Positions 8,406-19,100 of a DNA stretch of 64,000 nt are shown here, in pieces. The stretch is from Flavobacterium difficile (GTDB taxonomy: Bacteria; Bacteroidota; Bacteroidia; Flavobacteriales; Flavobacteriaceae), in NCBI RefSeq assembly GCF_011392115.1, contig NZ_JAAJBT010000005.1, positions 186,001-250,000 on the forward strand. Reading direction: 5' to 3'. Under the pieces are notes generated by a model. The model did no database searches and was not told the DNA's origin. It saw nothing but the letters and a program-made list of their open reading frames with translations. Made by a program: the position numbers and the translations under genes. Positions within the stretch are counted from its first letter, which is position 1, and each line of letters opens with the position of its first letter.

Positions 8406-11400
8406 ATGAAAAAAACTTGCCCCTTTTTTAATAATAAGATTTTTTTACCTTTATTTTCTTTAATATCTTTTATCAGTTTTTCACAGACAGAAAAACAAGT
8501 CAAAGAGATTGTTAAGAATTATGATATGGTAAAAGCAAATCAATTATTTAACACAGTTAAACAACGAGAAGACCTACAAAAAAAAGAAGTATTAAATTTT
8601 GCAAAAGCAAACAATTTACCACTTTTTAAAAAAAACGAATCAGGAAGCTTTGACCAACTAATGTACATTACAAAAGAAGGTATTCCTATTTATTATTCCA
8701 TAGACAATGCTGCTGCTGCAACTTCAACTAGAGTTAATTTTTTAAGATCTGGAGGTGGACTCGGTCTGAATCTTACAGGAACTGGAATGGTTCCAAGAGT
8801 TTGGGATGGTGGCCCTATTCATGTGCATCAAGAGTTCACAGGAAGAGTTACATTAGTTGATGCTACAACCAGAAATACAAATAGTTTTCATGCTATTCAC
8901 GTTACTGGAACTGTTGTAGGAAGTGGTGTCAATGCATCTGCTCGTGGTATGGCACCTGGTGCAACATCACGAACATTTGATTGGGATTCCGATGAGTCTG
9001 AAGCTATTTCAGAAGCTATGAATGGTATGCTATTGTCTAATCACTCATATGGTATTCCTGTAGCAAGTGTTACAGCCACACCTTGGTTCATAGGTGCTTA
9101 CTCAGCTGATGCTTATAACTGGGATGTAATTGCACATACTTTTCCATATTATTTACCGATAATGTCTGCAGGTAATGACGGAAATAACACTAATCCAAAT
9201 CCAACTACAGCAAACTACGATAAATTAAATGGAAATAAAAACGCCAAAAACATATTAACTATAGCCAATTCTAACGATGCAACAGTAAACGCAACTACCG
9301 GAGCGATAACTGGTGGCGGTACAATTAATACGAGCTCTAGTCAAGGTCCTTCTGATGACAGACGTATTAAACCTGACGTCGCAGGAAATGGAACAGGCTT
9401 GTTTTCGGCGGGAAGTGGAACTGGAACCGGTGGAACTACCACACAATATTCGAATTTAACCGGAACATCCATGGCAGCTCCAAATGTAACTGGAACGCTT
9501 ACATTACTACAACAACATGCTAATAATGTTAATGGAAAATTTTTACTTGCAGCAACGCTAAAAGGACTAACCTGTCATACAGCAACTGATGTTGATGCGG
9601 TCGGACCTGATGCTAAATCTGGTTGGGGATACGTTAATGCAAAATTTGCAGCGGAAACCATCAGTAATAACGGACTAACTTCTTGGATATCTGAAGAAGA
9701 ATTAAATCAAGGACAAACAATTGTAAGACAATTTGTGGCTGCAGGCGGTACACCACTATTAGGTTCGATTACCTGGACAGATTTTCCTGACGAATCTAAA
9801 ATTAACACTGGCGTATTAAATGAAGCTGATCCAGATTTAACAAATGACTTGGACATTCGTATTACTCAAGGTACCAATACATTTTTCCCTTGGAGATTAA
9901 CAAATAATGCGGCCGCTTTAGCCACAAGAACTGGAGACAACCCGGTTGATAATGTAGAAAGAATTAATGTAGATAGTCCAACACCAGGTGCGGTATACAC
10001 TGTAACAATTTCACACAAGGGAACACTTCAGGGTGGCTCTCAAAAATTTGGATTTGTTATGACAGGCGTTTCTTCAAGTTTTACCTTTAAAACTTTAACA
10101 GATTCACAAACAAAATGTTCAAACACAGGTAATGCCGTTTATCCATTTTCATTAACTAAAACGGGCGGTGCTAACGTAAATATGAGCGCTTCAAACGTTC
10201 CTGCTGGAGCAGTACTTACTTTTAGTACTAACAATTTTGCAGCAAGCACAACATTTAATGTTACAATAAGTAATTTAACAGCAGTTGCAGCGGGTAACTA
10301 CACAATTGATATTATTGGAAATAATGGTACTGAAACGGAAATTAGAAAAATCTTTCTAACTGTTTATCATCCTGTTTTTAACACTCCTACGCTCTTAACT
10401 CCTACCAATGGAATTACTGGTTTAACAACTACAACAACTTTAACTTGGCAAAACGATATTAATGCTACGAGCTGGGATGTTGAAGTAGCTACAACACCAA
10501 CCTTTAGCACTTTAGCCTTTTCTGGAAATGTTACTACTCCTAGATTTGAAATAATCGGATTAACATCTCAAACAATATATTATTGGAGAGTACGTCCAAA
10601 AAATAGTTGTGCTACAGCAGCTTATGAAGTTATGAGAAGTTTTCAAACTGCTACCATAGATTGTTCACCTGCTTCTTTTATAGCTTCTGATTTTTCTAAT
10701 GCTACAATTGCTACAACCCCTTCGGTTGCCACGGTTCCTGTAACAGTAAGTGGAAATTATACAGTTGGAAAAATTACAGCTACAGTTAATATTTCACATA
10801 GTTATGTTCAAGATATGACTATCACATTAACTGGACCTGCCGCTATAGGTAGCCCAGTAGTTATTTTACAACAAGAGGCGTGTGGAGCACAACCAGATAT
10901 TAACTGCACTTATGATGATGCTGGAAGTACAACAACATGTAACAACACTTCACCAGCGATTTCCGGAACGATTAAAACTTTTGAGTCCTTAACTGCTTTT
11001 GATGGATTAGCTGCAAATGGAGTTTGGACATTAACTGTAAGTGATCCTTATAATGGAGATGGTGGAAGTATCAATGCATTTAGCTTAAAAATTTGTAATA
11101 AATCTGATATTAGTCCGATTCCTACATTAAGTACTTCTGTAATAAATGTTGTGGCCTCTTCAACTGCTAGTATAACAAATACAGAATTAAATGCTACTTC
11201 AACTGCACAAACTGATTTACAACAAACTTATACGGTATTAGAAGTACCTGCTTTAGGCAATTTGAAAAAGAATGCTACAAATTTAATAGTAGGTGCTACA
11301 TTTACTCAAAAAGATATAAATGATGGTATAATTACTTACACTAATAGCGAAACTATTGCTAATACAACCTCATTTAAAGTTGATGTAAAAAACACGAATA

Positions 11401-13031
11401 ATGGTTGGGTTCCAAGCAGAACAGTAACCATTAATATCATACCTTGTGGTAATGTTACTTCTGTATGGAATGGAACAAGTTGGTCTAATGGCGTGCCAAA
11501 CAAAACAACAGCAGTAACCTTTACAGGTAATTATGCTTCAATTTCTAATTTAGAAGCATGTTCTATTACTATAAATACAGGTGCAAACGTAATTGTAAAT
11601 AGCGGGCATACTTTCACTAGTAATGGTCCTGTAAGCGTAAATGGAACAGGAACGTTTACTATAAATAATAATGCCGCATTGAAACAAATTGATCCAGCAG
11701 CCATAAACTCAGGTAATATAATTGTCAAGAGAAATTCTGCATCAATGGTACGATTAGACTATACTGCATGGTCATCTCCTGTTAGTGGTCAGCAACTACA
11801 AGCGTTTTCACCAAATACATTATCTAACAGATTTTATCAATATTTGTTTACGGGAACCACGACGCCTACAGCTTACCAATCTGTTTCTGCTACTAGTAAT
11901 TTTATTCCTGGTAAAGGCTATATGATTCGTGCAGCAAATGATTGGGCTTTAACTCCTACTTCATTTAATGGACAATTCTTAGGGAATGCCAACAATGGAA
12001 ATATTCCTCAAAGTATTGGTACTGGATTTAATTTAATAGGAAATCCTTATGCTTCTCCAATTGATGCAAGGACTTTTTTAAGTAGCAATCCTAGCATCGG
12101 TACATTATACTTTTGGACACATACTGTAGCTGCAGTAAACGGTTCATACCCTCAAAACAACTATGCAAGTTTTACCAATTTAGGAGGTGTTGCATCTGCA
12201 GCAGGTGGAGCTGTTCCTAATGGAATTATACAAACTGGACAAGGATTTTTTGTAAATGCAAGTTCTTCGGGAACAGCTCTTTTCACAAATAATCAAAGGG
12301 TGAACGCAAATACTAGCAGCCAATTTTTTAGAGCTGTAGACCCTAATATTCTTTCAAATACTCTAGAACAACATCGAATTTGGTTAAATTTAAATGATGA
12401 TTCGAATGCCTATAATCAGATTTTAATTGGATATACCGCAGAAGCTTCTTCAGATTTAGATGCTGGAATAGATGGTGAAATGTTAGACAAATCTAAAACC
12501 ATATTGTATAATTTAATTCAAAACAAAGAATATGTCATACAAGGAAAAGGTTTGCCTTTTGAAACAAATGACGAAGTAGCTTTGGGACTAAAAACTACAA
12601 CTTCTGGTAACTTTTCTATTTCATTAGAAAATGTAGATGGATTGTTTACAAATCAAGATATATTTATAAAAGATAATCTTGTCAATACAATCCATAATAT
12701 TAAAAACGGTCCTTATTATTTTTCTTCTACAGAAGGTGTTTTTAATGATCGTTTCAAAGTTGTATATCAACCAATTTTACTATCCAATCCAAGCCAAACA
12801 CCAAAAAACAATCTGATGGTCTATACCAAAAACTCTAGTATTTACTTAAATGCTTCAGTTGATATGACTGCTGTTCAACTGGTAGATGTTTTGGGAAGAA
12901 TTTTATACGACAATACAAATATTGATACTAAACAATTAGATATCAATAACATTAATGCATCTAATCAAGCATTAATTTTAAAAGTTACATTTATTGATGG
13001 CACAATAACTGTAAAAAAAATAAGTAAATAA
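8406..13031 (+). CDS. Subtilisin-like (S8) serine protease with P-domain and T9SS type-C-like sorting domain
   Basis: The ATG at 8406 starts a good signal peptide (MKKTCPFF to about FISFSQ); an in-frame ATG at 8397 is less likely. The catalytic triad is visible: Asp in VWDGGPIH near residue 134, His in FHAIHVTGTV near 163, Ser in GTSMAAPNV near 355, with oxyanion Asn in SAGNDGNN near 258. After the protease come a jelly-roll region, a fibronectin-III-like domain (TPTNGITGL to YYWRVRP, about 665-755), a P/proprotein-convertase domain (about 755-895, ending DGGSINAFSLKIC), a CSPG/cadherin-like repeat (about 900-1005), and the ~530-residue shared C-terminal module. The protein should be secreted by T9SS. 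The paralogous propeller proteins on both sides suggest an extracellular degradation cluster. Confidence 0.92.
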   Translation: MKKTCPFFNNKIFLPLFSLISFISFSQTEKQVKEIVKNYDMVKANQLFNTVKQREDLQKKEVLNFAKANNLPLFKKNESGSFDQLMYITKEGIPIYYSIDNAAAATSTRVNFLRSGGGLGLNLTGTGMVPRVWDGGPIHVHQEFTGRVTLVDATTRNTNSFHAIHVTGTVVGSGVNASARGMAPGATSRTFDWDSDESEAISEAMNGMLLSNHSYGIPVASVTATPWFIGAYSADAYNWDVIAHTFPYYLPIMSAGNDGNNTNPNPTTANYDKLNGNKNAKNILTIANSNDATVNATTGAITGGGTINTSSSQGPSDDRRIKPDVAGNGTGLFSAGSGTGTGGTTTQYSNLTGTSMAAPNVTGTLTLLQQHANNVNGKFLLAATLKGLTCHTATDVDAVGPDAKSGWGYVNAKFAAETISNNGLTSWISEEELNQGQTIVRQFVAAGGTPLLGSITWTDFPDESKINTGVLNEADPDLTNDLDIRITQGTNTFFPWRLTNNAAALATRTGDNPVDNVERINVDSPTPGAVYTVTISHKGTLQGGSQKFGFVMTGVSSSFTFKTLTDSQTKCSNTGNAVYPFSLTKTGGANVNMSASNVPAGAVLTFSTNNFAASTTFNVTISNLTAVAAGNYTIDIIGNNGTETEIRKIFLTVYHPVFNTPTLLTPTNGITGLTTTTTLTWQNDINATSWDVEVATTPTFSTLAFSGNVTTPRFEIIGLTSQTIYYWRVRPKNSCATAAYEVMRSFQTATIDCSPASFIASDFSNATIATTPSVATVPVTVSGNYTVGKITATVNISHSYVQDMTITLTGPAAIGSPVVILQQEACGAQPDINCTYDDAGSTTTCNNTSPAISGTIKTFESLTAFDGLAANGVWTLTVSDPYNGDGGSINAFSLKICNKSDISPIPTLSTSVINVVASSTASITNTELNATSTAQTDLQQTYTVLEVPALGNLKKNATNLIVGATFTQKDINDGIITYTNSETIANTTSFKVDVKNTNNGWVPSRTVTINIIPCGNVTSVWNGTSWSNGVPNKTTAVTFTGNYASISNLEACSITINTGANVIVNSGHTFTSNGPVSVNGTGTFTINNNAALKQIDPAAINSGNIIVKRNSASMVRLDYTAWSSPVSGQQLQAFSPNTLSNRFYQYLFTGTTTPTAYQSVSATSNFIPGKGYMIRAANDWALTPTSFNGQFLGNANNGNIPQSIGTGFNLIGNPYASPIDARTFLSSNPSIGTLYFWTHTVAAVNGSYPQNNYASFTNLGGVASAAGGAVPNGIIQTGQGFFVNASSSGTALFTNNQRVNANTSSQFFRAVDPNILSNTLEQHRIWLNLNDDSNAYNQILIGYTAEASSDLDAGIDGEMLDKSKTILYNLIQNKEYVIQGKGLPFETNDEVALGLKTTTSGNFSISLENVDGLFTNQDIFIKDNLVNTIHNIKNGPYYFSSTEGVFNDRFKVVYQPILLSNPSQTPKNNLMVYTKNSSIYLNASVDMTAVQLVDVLGRILYDNTNIDTKQLDINNINASNQALILKVTFIDGTITVKKISK

Positions 13032-13040
13032 ATAAGTTTG

Positions 13041-13082
13041 GAATGCATTATAGTGAACTTAAAAATTCGCTATAATGTATTC
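13041..13082 (+). terminator. Terminator hairpin after the subtilisin gene
   Basis: A 17-base arm starting GAATGCATTATAG pairs imperfectly (mismatches only at G/T positions) with TTCGCTATAATGTATTC, followed by TTTTAT. Confidence 0.7.
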
Positions 13083-13124
13083 TTTTATATCAATCCCTAA
13101 CCAAATCCTATTAGACGTTTCACA

Positions 13125-16100
13125 ATGAAAAAAAAATTACTCAAAATTAGCAGTTTATTAGTGCTTTTAGTTTTATTTAGCTATGTAGCTAGTACAACTA
13201 ATATCTTCCAAACTAAACCACCTTTAAATTCTATTGAATCTTCTGTTGCAAATGGAAAGCAACAAACAAATCCCGAAACAACGATAACAAATGTAGCTAT
13301 TAAACCTAAAAATACTTCATTTGATCATTCGCATAAAACAATAGAAAAAACAGGGCTAGCAAGTAAGACAAACAAAAGTCAAAAACAAGTAGCTAAAATT
13401 AACTTAGATTCTGTAAGAAAATTAAGGGAAAAATATGAAAATTTCCTTGTGAATCACCCAAATCGTAAATCTATGGCTTTGGCTAAAACAGACAGAAAAG
13501 CTATCGGTTTACCTCCAAATAAATACAACGAGCAAAATTGGCTATACACTGCTGATCCGAATTTGGGAAGACCAACTCCAGAAGTAACATTAGCAATTCA
13601 AAAAGATCTTAATGAAAAATTAGAATCTGGTCGAGTTCCTGGTGATGGAATGGATAACCAATGGATAGAACGAGGACCTAACAATGTTGGTGGTAGAACT
13701 AGAGCTTTAATGTTTGCGCCAGGTAGTACAACAAAAGTATTTGCTGGAGCAACAAGCGGAGGTTTGTGGGTTAATAACGACATCACTAGTGCTGCTAGTG
13801 TTTGGTCGCAAGTAACAGGTGTACCAAGCAACATGTCTGTTACATGTATAACGGTTGACCCTCAAAATTCTAATATCATGTATATTGGTACAGGGGAAGT
13901 ATACACTTGGGGAGCTGTTAATGGAAATGGCGTGTACAAATCAATCGATGGAGGTGTAACTTGGAGAAGTATTTTTAGTACTTCAGATGCGGTTAATATT
14001 AACGATAGAATTACTTTTATTCAGGCTATTGTGGCTTGGAGAAACCCTACTACTAATTTAACAGAGGTTTATTTTGGGGCTGATGCTATGAACGTAAATT
14101 ATGCTGGAGGATTAAATCCTGGTGGAACTTCAGAAACTTTTGGAAGAAATACTATTGGTTTATGGAAAAGCACCGATGGAGTATCTTTTACAAGACAAAC
14201 AAATGCGTCTTTAGAATTTACCGCTGGTCGATATGTAGCTCCTGACAGTTTTACAATTGATTTTGCAGGAAATTTATTTATGGGAACTAAATATAGTTAT
14301 GTGAATGCTGGAGGTGGCGGAAGAATCTATAGATGCACGAACGGAACCAATTGGACCTTAGTAAGAACATTAGCTTCTGCAAATGGCCGAGTTCAACTAG
14401 TAGCCTCAAAAACAACTGCTGGTAGAATGGTAGCACTTTGTGAAAATCTAGCAACCGGATTACCAGTAATAAGAAGATCAACTGATGGTTTTGCCACGAT
14501 TGATACTAGTGTGCCTTTACCTGTAAGTTCAGGAACGCAACCTCCTGCAGCAAATGATTTCTGCAGAGGTCAAGCTTTTTATGATTTAATGATAGGAATG
14601 AATCCTACAAATGATGAAGAAGTATATGTTGGTGGAATTGAAATTTTTAGAAATACTCAAATGTTTAAAGCTACACCTGTTGCGGCAGACTGGGTACAAT
14701 ATACAGACTGGACACTTAATCCAACAGACACCGGAAGTACTACTACACAATTAGACGGTGTACATTCTGACCATCATGTTATTGCTTTTGCACCAGGTTT
14801 ATCATCTCGAGTGGTTATTGGAAACGATGGTGGAATTTATTATTCAAACGATTCAGGAAATTCGATTGGAGTTAGAAATAATGGTTACAATGTAACTCAG
14901 TTTTACAAAGGTGCAATCAACCAAACTGGAACTCAAAAACTTTTGGCTGGAGCACAAGATAACGGCTCACAATTAATTAGTCCAGCACCAGCAGGACCAG
15001 GTTCTTCATTTGATTTATTTGGCGGAGATGGATGTTGGGAATTTATTGATAAACAAAATCAATTTATGGTAATTTCCTATGTTTATAACACGTATGCCTT
15101 TGTTAATTACGCTGCAGATGTCGCTACTCAGTATATAGCAAACGATTTTGGTGGTTCCGATGGTGATTTTGTAAACCAATGTGGATTGGATAGTAATTCT
15201 AACATTCTTTTTGCTAATGGAACAGCCGGAACAACCTATAGAATATACAGATATGCCATTAATCCTGCCACCGAAACTACAACAACCTCAACTTTAACAA
15301 ACGCACTGATTAATAACATTCCAACTTATTTTGAAGCTTCACCCTATACGGCTAATAATTTATTAGTAGGATTAGCAAATGGAAGATTAATTAAAGTAAT
15401 TCGTTCTAATGGCCCAACAACCGGACCTGTTGGTAGTCAACCTGCCTATTCATCTATTGGTGATGCCAGTTGGGTTGGTACAATTTCAGATATACGTTTT
15501 GGTGCATCAGATAATGAAATTTTTGTAACTTTCCATAATCACGGAGTAACAAGTGTTTGGTATACCACTAATGGAAATGCAACTACACCTACATGGGTTA
15601 GCAAAGAAGGAGATTTACCAAATTTATCAGTAAAATGTATTTTACAAAACCCTAATGCTACTAACGAAGTAATTGTAGGAACAGATTTAGGAGTTTGGTA
15701 TACTGTTAATTTTAATGCAGCCTCTCCAAATTGGAGACGTTCTAATAATGGGATGAAAGATGTACCTGTTTTATCTTTTGATTATAGAAGTGCAGACAGA
15801 GTAATTTTAGCAGCAACCTATGGAAGAGGTATGTGGTCTGGAGAGTTTTGGCAATGTGGTGCTACTACAAAAACGTGGAACGGTTCAGCTTGGTTACCTG
15901 CTGGAACACCAACCAAAAGAGACGCTGTAATTTTCGCAGGCAATTACACTTCTACAGCTAGTTTAGATGCATGTTCTGTAACCGTAAATACCGGAGCAGC
16001 CGTAACATTTGTATCTGGTCATACTTTACGAGTTGGAGAAAACATAACAGTAAACGGAACAGGTTCTTTAACTATAAATAGTGGTGCAGCTTTAGTACAG

Positions 16101-17447
16101 TATACAAAACACGCTGTTAATACAGGGAATATTATCGTAAGAAGAGCTTCAACAAACATGATAAGAAATGATTATACAGCTTGGTCTTCTCCAGTTGCCA
16201 ATCAGAATTTATTAGCCTTCTCACCAAATACAGTAACATCACGTTTTTATCAGTATTTATTTACTGGAACAACTACTCCAACGGCTTATCAATCGGTTGT
16301 ACCTTCAACAAACTCATTTGCTACCGCTAAAGGGTATATGATACGTGTAGACAATAGTTGGACTTCAACACCAGCAGTTTTCAATGGTCAATTTACTGGA
16401 GTCCCAAATAACGGTTCAATTACATATCCAGTAGGTCAAGGCTTTAACTTATTAGGTAATCCGTACGCTTCCCCAATTAGTGCCTATCGCTTTTTGATTC
16501 AAAACCCAAAAGTAAATGCAATTTATTACTGGACTCATACAGCAGCTGCAGTTGGTGGTGTTTACCCACAAAACAACTATGCTTCTTATACTACTCTTGG
16601 CGGAACAGCCTCTGCTGCAGGTGGTGCTATTCCTAACGACAAAATCAATGTAGGTCAAGGTTTTTTCATTCAGGCAGCGACTGCATACACCGTTTCATTT
16701 GAAAATGAATTAAGAGAAGATGCCATAACAACTAATCAGTTTTTCAAATCTTCTGATGCTATTACTGAGAATTTAGAAACAGAAAAACATAGAATTTGGT
16801 TAAATTTAAGTGATGGAACAAAAAGTTTTAATCAGATATTAATAGGTTACACTGAAGGTGCTACTGATGGTTTTGATGCTAAAATTGACGGAAAAATACC
16901 AGATACTTCAAAAACTATGATTTACAATTTAATTGATAATAACGAATATGTAATTCAAGGAAAAGGCTTACCTTTTACTGATGAAGATGTAGTAAAATTA
17001 GGTTTAAAAGTAACAGAAGCTAGTAATTTCGAAATTACTATTCAACAAGTAGATGGTTTGTTTAACAATCAAGACGTATTTGTGAAAGACAATTATACAG
17101 GTGCAATTCACAACTTAAAAGAAAGTTCCTATTACTTTATTTCTGGGGTTGGAGTATTTAACAACCGATTCGAATTAATATATAGAAAACCTAATAAAGA
17201 GGTGGAAGTAATCGCTTCAAATACGATTGATGTATTTGTAAAAAATAACGAATTAACGGTTCAAACATATCAATCTGAAATTACAAATATTGAAATATAT
17301 GATATTTTAGGTAAGGTAATTTTCTCTAAAAATGCTATTGATAGTAAACAATTTAACACCAACATAATGGCTGCTAAAAACCAAACATTACTGGTGAAAA
17401 TACAATTAAAAAATGGAGAAATACTAAATAAAAAAATACTATTATAA
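13125..17447 (+). CDS. Secreted beta-propeller protein with T9SS type-C-like sorting domain, paralogue of 3501-8297
   Basis: A 1440-residue protein with a signal peptide (about 1-25), a spacer, and a conserved pro-like segment shared with its paralogue (KTDRKAIGLPPNKYNEQN, ERGPNNVGGRTRALMF). Vps10/BNR-like propeller repeats occupy about 170-900 (VYKSIDGGVTWRSI, LWKSTDGVSF, EVIVGTDLGVWYT). It lacks the PA domain of the first copy. The shared C-terminal module begins at CGATTKTWNG near 911 and ends in a terminal beta domain. I infer T9SS export. The two copies flanking a protease look like an old tandem duplication. No enzyme active site was found, so binding or scaffold functions are possible. 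Confidence 0.85.
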   Translation: MKKKLLKISSLLVLLVLFSYVASTTNIFQTKPPLNSIESSVANGKQQTNPETTITNVAIKPKNTSFDHSHKTIEKTGLASKTNKSQKQVAKINLDSVRKLREKYENFLVNHPNRKSMALAKTDRKAIGLPPNKYNEQNWLYTADPNLGRPTPEVTLAIQKDLNEKLESGRVPGDGMDNQWIERGPNNVGGRTRALMFAPGSTTKVFAGATSGGLWVNNDITSAASVWSQVTGVPSNMSVTCITVDPQNSNIMYIGTGEVYTWGAVNGNGVYKSIDGGVTWRSIFSTSDAVNINDRITFIQAIVAWRNPTTNLTEVYFGADAMNVNYAGGLNPGGTSETFGRNTIGLWKSTDGVSFTRQTNASLEFTAGRYVAPDSFTIDFAGNLFMGTKYSYVNAGGGGRIYRCTNGTNWTLVRTLASANGRVQLVASKTTAGRMVALCENLATGLPVIRRSTDGFATIDTSVPLPVSSGTQPPAANDFCRGQAFYDLMIGMNPTNDEEVYVGGIEIFRNTQMFKATPVAADWVQYTDWTLNPTDTGSTTTQLDGVHSDHHVIAFAPGLSSRVVIGNDGGIYYSNDSGNSIGVRNNGYNVTQFYKGAINQTGTQKLLAGAQDNGSQLISPAPAGPGSSFDLFGGDGCWEFIDKQNQFMVISYVYNTYAFVNYAADVATQYIANDFGGSDGDFVNQCGLDSNSNILFANGTAGTTYRIYRYAINPATETTTTSTLTNALINNIPTYFEASPYTANNLLVGLANGRLIKVIRSNGPTTGPVGSQPAYSSIGDASWVGTISDIRFGASDNEIFVTFHNHGVTSVWYTTNGNATTPTWVSKEGDLPNLSVKCILQNPNATNEVIVGTDLGVWYTVNFNAASPNWRRSNNGMKDVPVLSFDYRSADRVILAATYGRGMWSGEFWQCGATTKTWNGSAWLPAGTPTKRDAVIFAGNYTSTASLDACSVTVNTGAAVTFVSGHTLRVGENITVNGTGSLTINSGAALVQYTKHAVNTGNIIVRRASTNMIRNDYTAWSSPVANQNLLAFSPNTVTSRFYQYLFTGTTTPTAYQSVVPSTNSFATAKGYMIRVDNSWTSTPAVFNGQFTGVPNNGSITYPVGQGFNLLGNPYASPISAYRFLIQNPKVNAIYYWTHTAAAVGGVYPQNNYASYTTLGGTASAAGGAIPNDKINVGQGFFIQAATAYTVSFENELREDAITTNQFFKSSDAITENLETEKHRIWLNLSDGTKSFNQILIGYTEGATDGFDAKIDGKIPDTSKTMIYNLIDNNEYVIQGKGLPFTDEDVVKLGLKVTEASNFEITIQQVDGLFNNQDVFVKDNYTGAIHNLKESSYYFISGVGVFNNRFELIYRKPNKEVEVIASNTIDVFVKNNELTVQTYQSEITNIEIYDILGKVIFSKNAIDSKQFNTNIMAAKNQTLLVKIQLKNGEILNKKILL

Positions 17448-17464
17448 TAAGTAATTTTAAAAAT

Positions 17465-17501
17465 AAAATAAGCCTGTAACTTGACGTTACAGGCTTATTT
17501 T
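17465..17501 (+). terminator. Strong bidirectional terminator
   Basis: A perfect 16-bp stem (AAAATAAGCCTGTAAC and its complement) with loop TTGAC, flanked by A-rich and T-rich ends. It sits between the convergent propeller and ferredoxin genes and can serve both. Confidence 0.88.
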
Positions 17502-17523
17502 TTATAATAAAGTTAAGTTTCAG

Positions 17524-17856
17524 TTATTGTTCAGGAGCGATTTCTAATTCCAAACCTTCTAAATCTTCAGATATATGAATTTGACAACCTAAACGACTGT
17601 TATCTTTTACGTGATAGGCATCCGCTAACATGGCTTCTTCATCATCGTTTCTTTCGGTTTGTAAAACATCGTTTAATAGATAACATTGACAAGAAGCACA
17701 CATGGCCATTCCGCCACAAACTCCAATAGTTCCTTCTTCAGCTAATTCATACGAACGGATTAATTCCATCACATTCATATTCATATCTGTTGGCGCCTGA
17801 ACTTCGTGTTTTACTCCGTTTCTGTCGGTAATAAAAATGGTTACGTCTTGTGGCAT
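17524..17856 (-). CDS. 2Fe-2S ferredoxin, adrenodoxin type
   Basis: A small electron carrier of 110 residues. The cluster cysteines follow the pattern C-x5-C-x2-C (CGGMAMCASC), with the fourth Cys later in LGCQIHI. The ATG at 17856 (MPQDVTIF) is preferred; an upstream TTG at 17868 lies inside an intergenic repeat. It is followed upstream by the gene for a TrxR-like ferredoxin-NADP reductase, its obvious electron donor, and then by two Fe-S cluster assembly genes, all on the minus strand. Confidence 0.93.
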   Translation of the reverse strand: MPQDVTIFITDRNGVKHEVQAPTDMNMNVMELIRSYELAEEGTIGVCGGMAMCASCQCYLLNDVLQTERNDDEEAMLADAYHVKDNSRLGCQIHISEDLEGLELEIAPEQ

Positions 17857-17861
17857 TTTTA

Positions 17862-17919
17862 GTTTCAAGTTAGAGGTTTCAAGTTAGAGGTTCGCTTAAT
17901 GAAACCTCAAACTTGAAAC
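17862..17919. repeat. Intergenic inverted repeat between ferredoxin and its reductase
   Basis: GTTTCAAGTTAGAGGTTT at 17862-17879 has an inverted partner at 17901-17919, and TTTCAAGTTAGAGGTT is repeated directly at 17877-17892. It fills most of the 73-bp gap between the two genes. Confidence 0.7.
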
Positions 17920-17929
17920 AAAATTATAT

Positions 17930-18988
17930 TTAATCTATAGCTTTTACAACTGCTTTTTCAGCTTCTTTTCTGGTTCCATCAAAACCATCTACTCCTGAAA
18001 CCGTGGTATATTTCAACACATAACGTTTTCCAGGATTGATTCTGTTATATACACTTTGGCACATTAAAGTAGCTTCGTGAAAACCACATAAAATTAATTT
18101 TAATTTTCCTGGATAGGTATTCACATCGCCAATCGCGTATATTCCATCAATATTCGTTTGATAATCTAAAGCGTTGTTGACTTTGATTGCGTTTTTTTCA
18201 ATTTCTAATCCCCAATTAGCAATAGCGCCTAATTTTGGAGTTAGTCCGAAAAGTGGAATGAAATAATCTGTTGGGATATTCATGCGCGCACCATTCATTT
18301 CAATATCTAACGATTCGATTCTTTCGTTTCCTTTGAAACCAACAACTTCTGCAGGAGTTATTAATTTTATTTTTCCTGCAGACTTTAATTCTTGTACTTT
18401 TTCTACAGAATCTAAAGCGCCACGAAATTCGTTTCTTCTGTGGATTAGAGTTACTGATGCGGCTACATTTGAAAGGAAAATACTCCAATCTAAAGCAGAA
18501 TCACCACCACCAGCAATTACGATATTTTTATTGCGATATTTTTCTGGATCTTTAACAAAATAATCGACACCTCTGTCTTCGTTTTCGTAAAACTCTATAT
18601 CTTTTAAAATAGGTTTTCTTGGTTCGAAAGTTCCTAAACCTCCGGCAATTGCAATAGCTTTTGCTTTGTGTTTTGTGCCTTTATTTGTAGTCACAATAAA
18701 AGAACCATCTTCTAGTTTTTCAATAGTTTCCGCAGTTTCCGCCAAAGTAAAACCAGGTTGAAACTGTTTAATTTGTTCCATTAAATTGGTCACTAAATCA
18801 CCAGCCAAAACCTCAGGATAACCTGGAATATCAAAAATAGGTTTTTTTGGATACAATTCTGCCAACTGTCCTCCAGGTTGAGGCAGTGCATCAATAATAT
18901 GACATTTCAATTGTAATAATCCCGCTTCAAAAACAGCAAAAAGCCCAGTTGGACCTGCTCCAATTATTAGTATATCTGTTTCAATCAT
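17930..18988 (-). CDS. Thioredoxin-reductase-like ferredoxin/flavodoxin-NADP+ reductase
   Basis: A 352-residue FAD/NAD(P)-binding oxidoreductase. The N-terminal FAD site is IIGAGPTGLFA (residues 7-17) and the second nucleotide-binding motif is IVIAGGGDSALDW near 157. YAIGDVNTYPGKLKL near 290 is the C-terminal FAD-contacting GD motif. The CxxC redox pair of true thioredoxin reductases is absent, as expected for the YumC-type FNR. The adjacent downstream ferredoxin gene supports the partner assignment. It probably supplies reducing power for Fe-S proteins in the cytoplasm. Confidence 0.9.
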   Translation of the reverse strand: MIETDILIIGAGPTGLFAVFEAGLLQLKCHIIDALPQPGGQLAELYPKKPIFDIPGYPEVLAGDLVTNLMEQIKQFQPGFTLAETAETIEKLEDGSFIVTTNKGTKHKAKAIAIAGGLGTFEPRKPILKDIEFYENEDRGVDYFVKDPEKYRNKNIVIAGGGDSALDWSIFLSNVAASVTLIHRRNEFRGALDSVEKVQELKSAGKIKLITPAEVVGFKGNERIESLDIEMNGARMNIPTDYFIPLFGLTPKLGAIANWGLEIEKNAIKVNNALDYQTNIDGIYAIGDVNTYPGKLKLILCGFHEATLMCQSVYNRINPGKRYVLKYTTVSGVDGFDGTRKEAEKAVVKAID

Positions 18989-19100
18989 TCGTTAAGTTTT
19001 TGCCACTAACACGCCAAGGCGCGAAGTTTTTTTTAAATTTTATCCTACAAAGAAATTAATTTGTATGATATTTTATTATGACATTTATAAAGTAGAAAAA

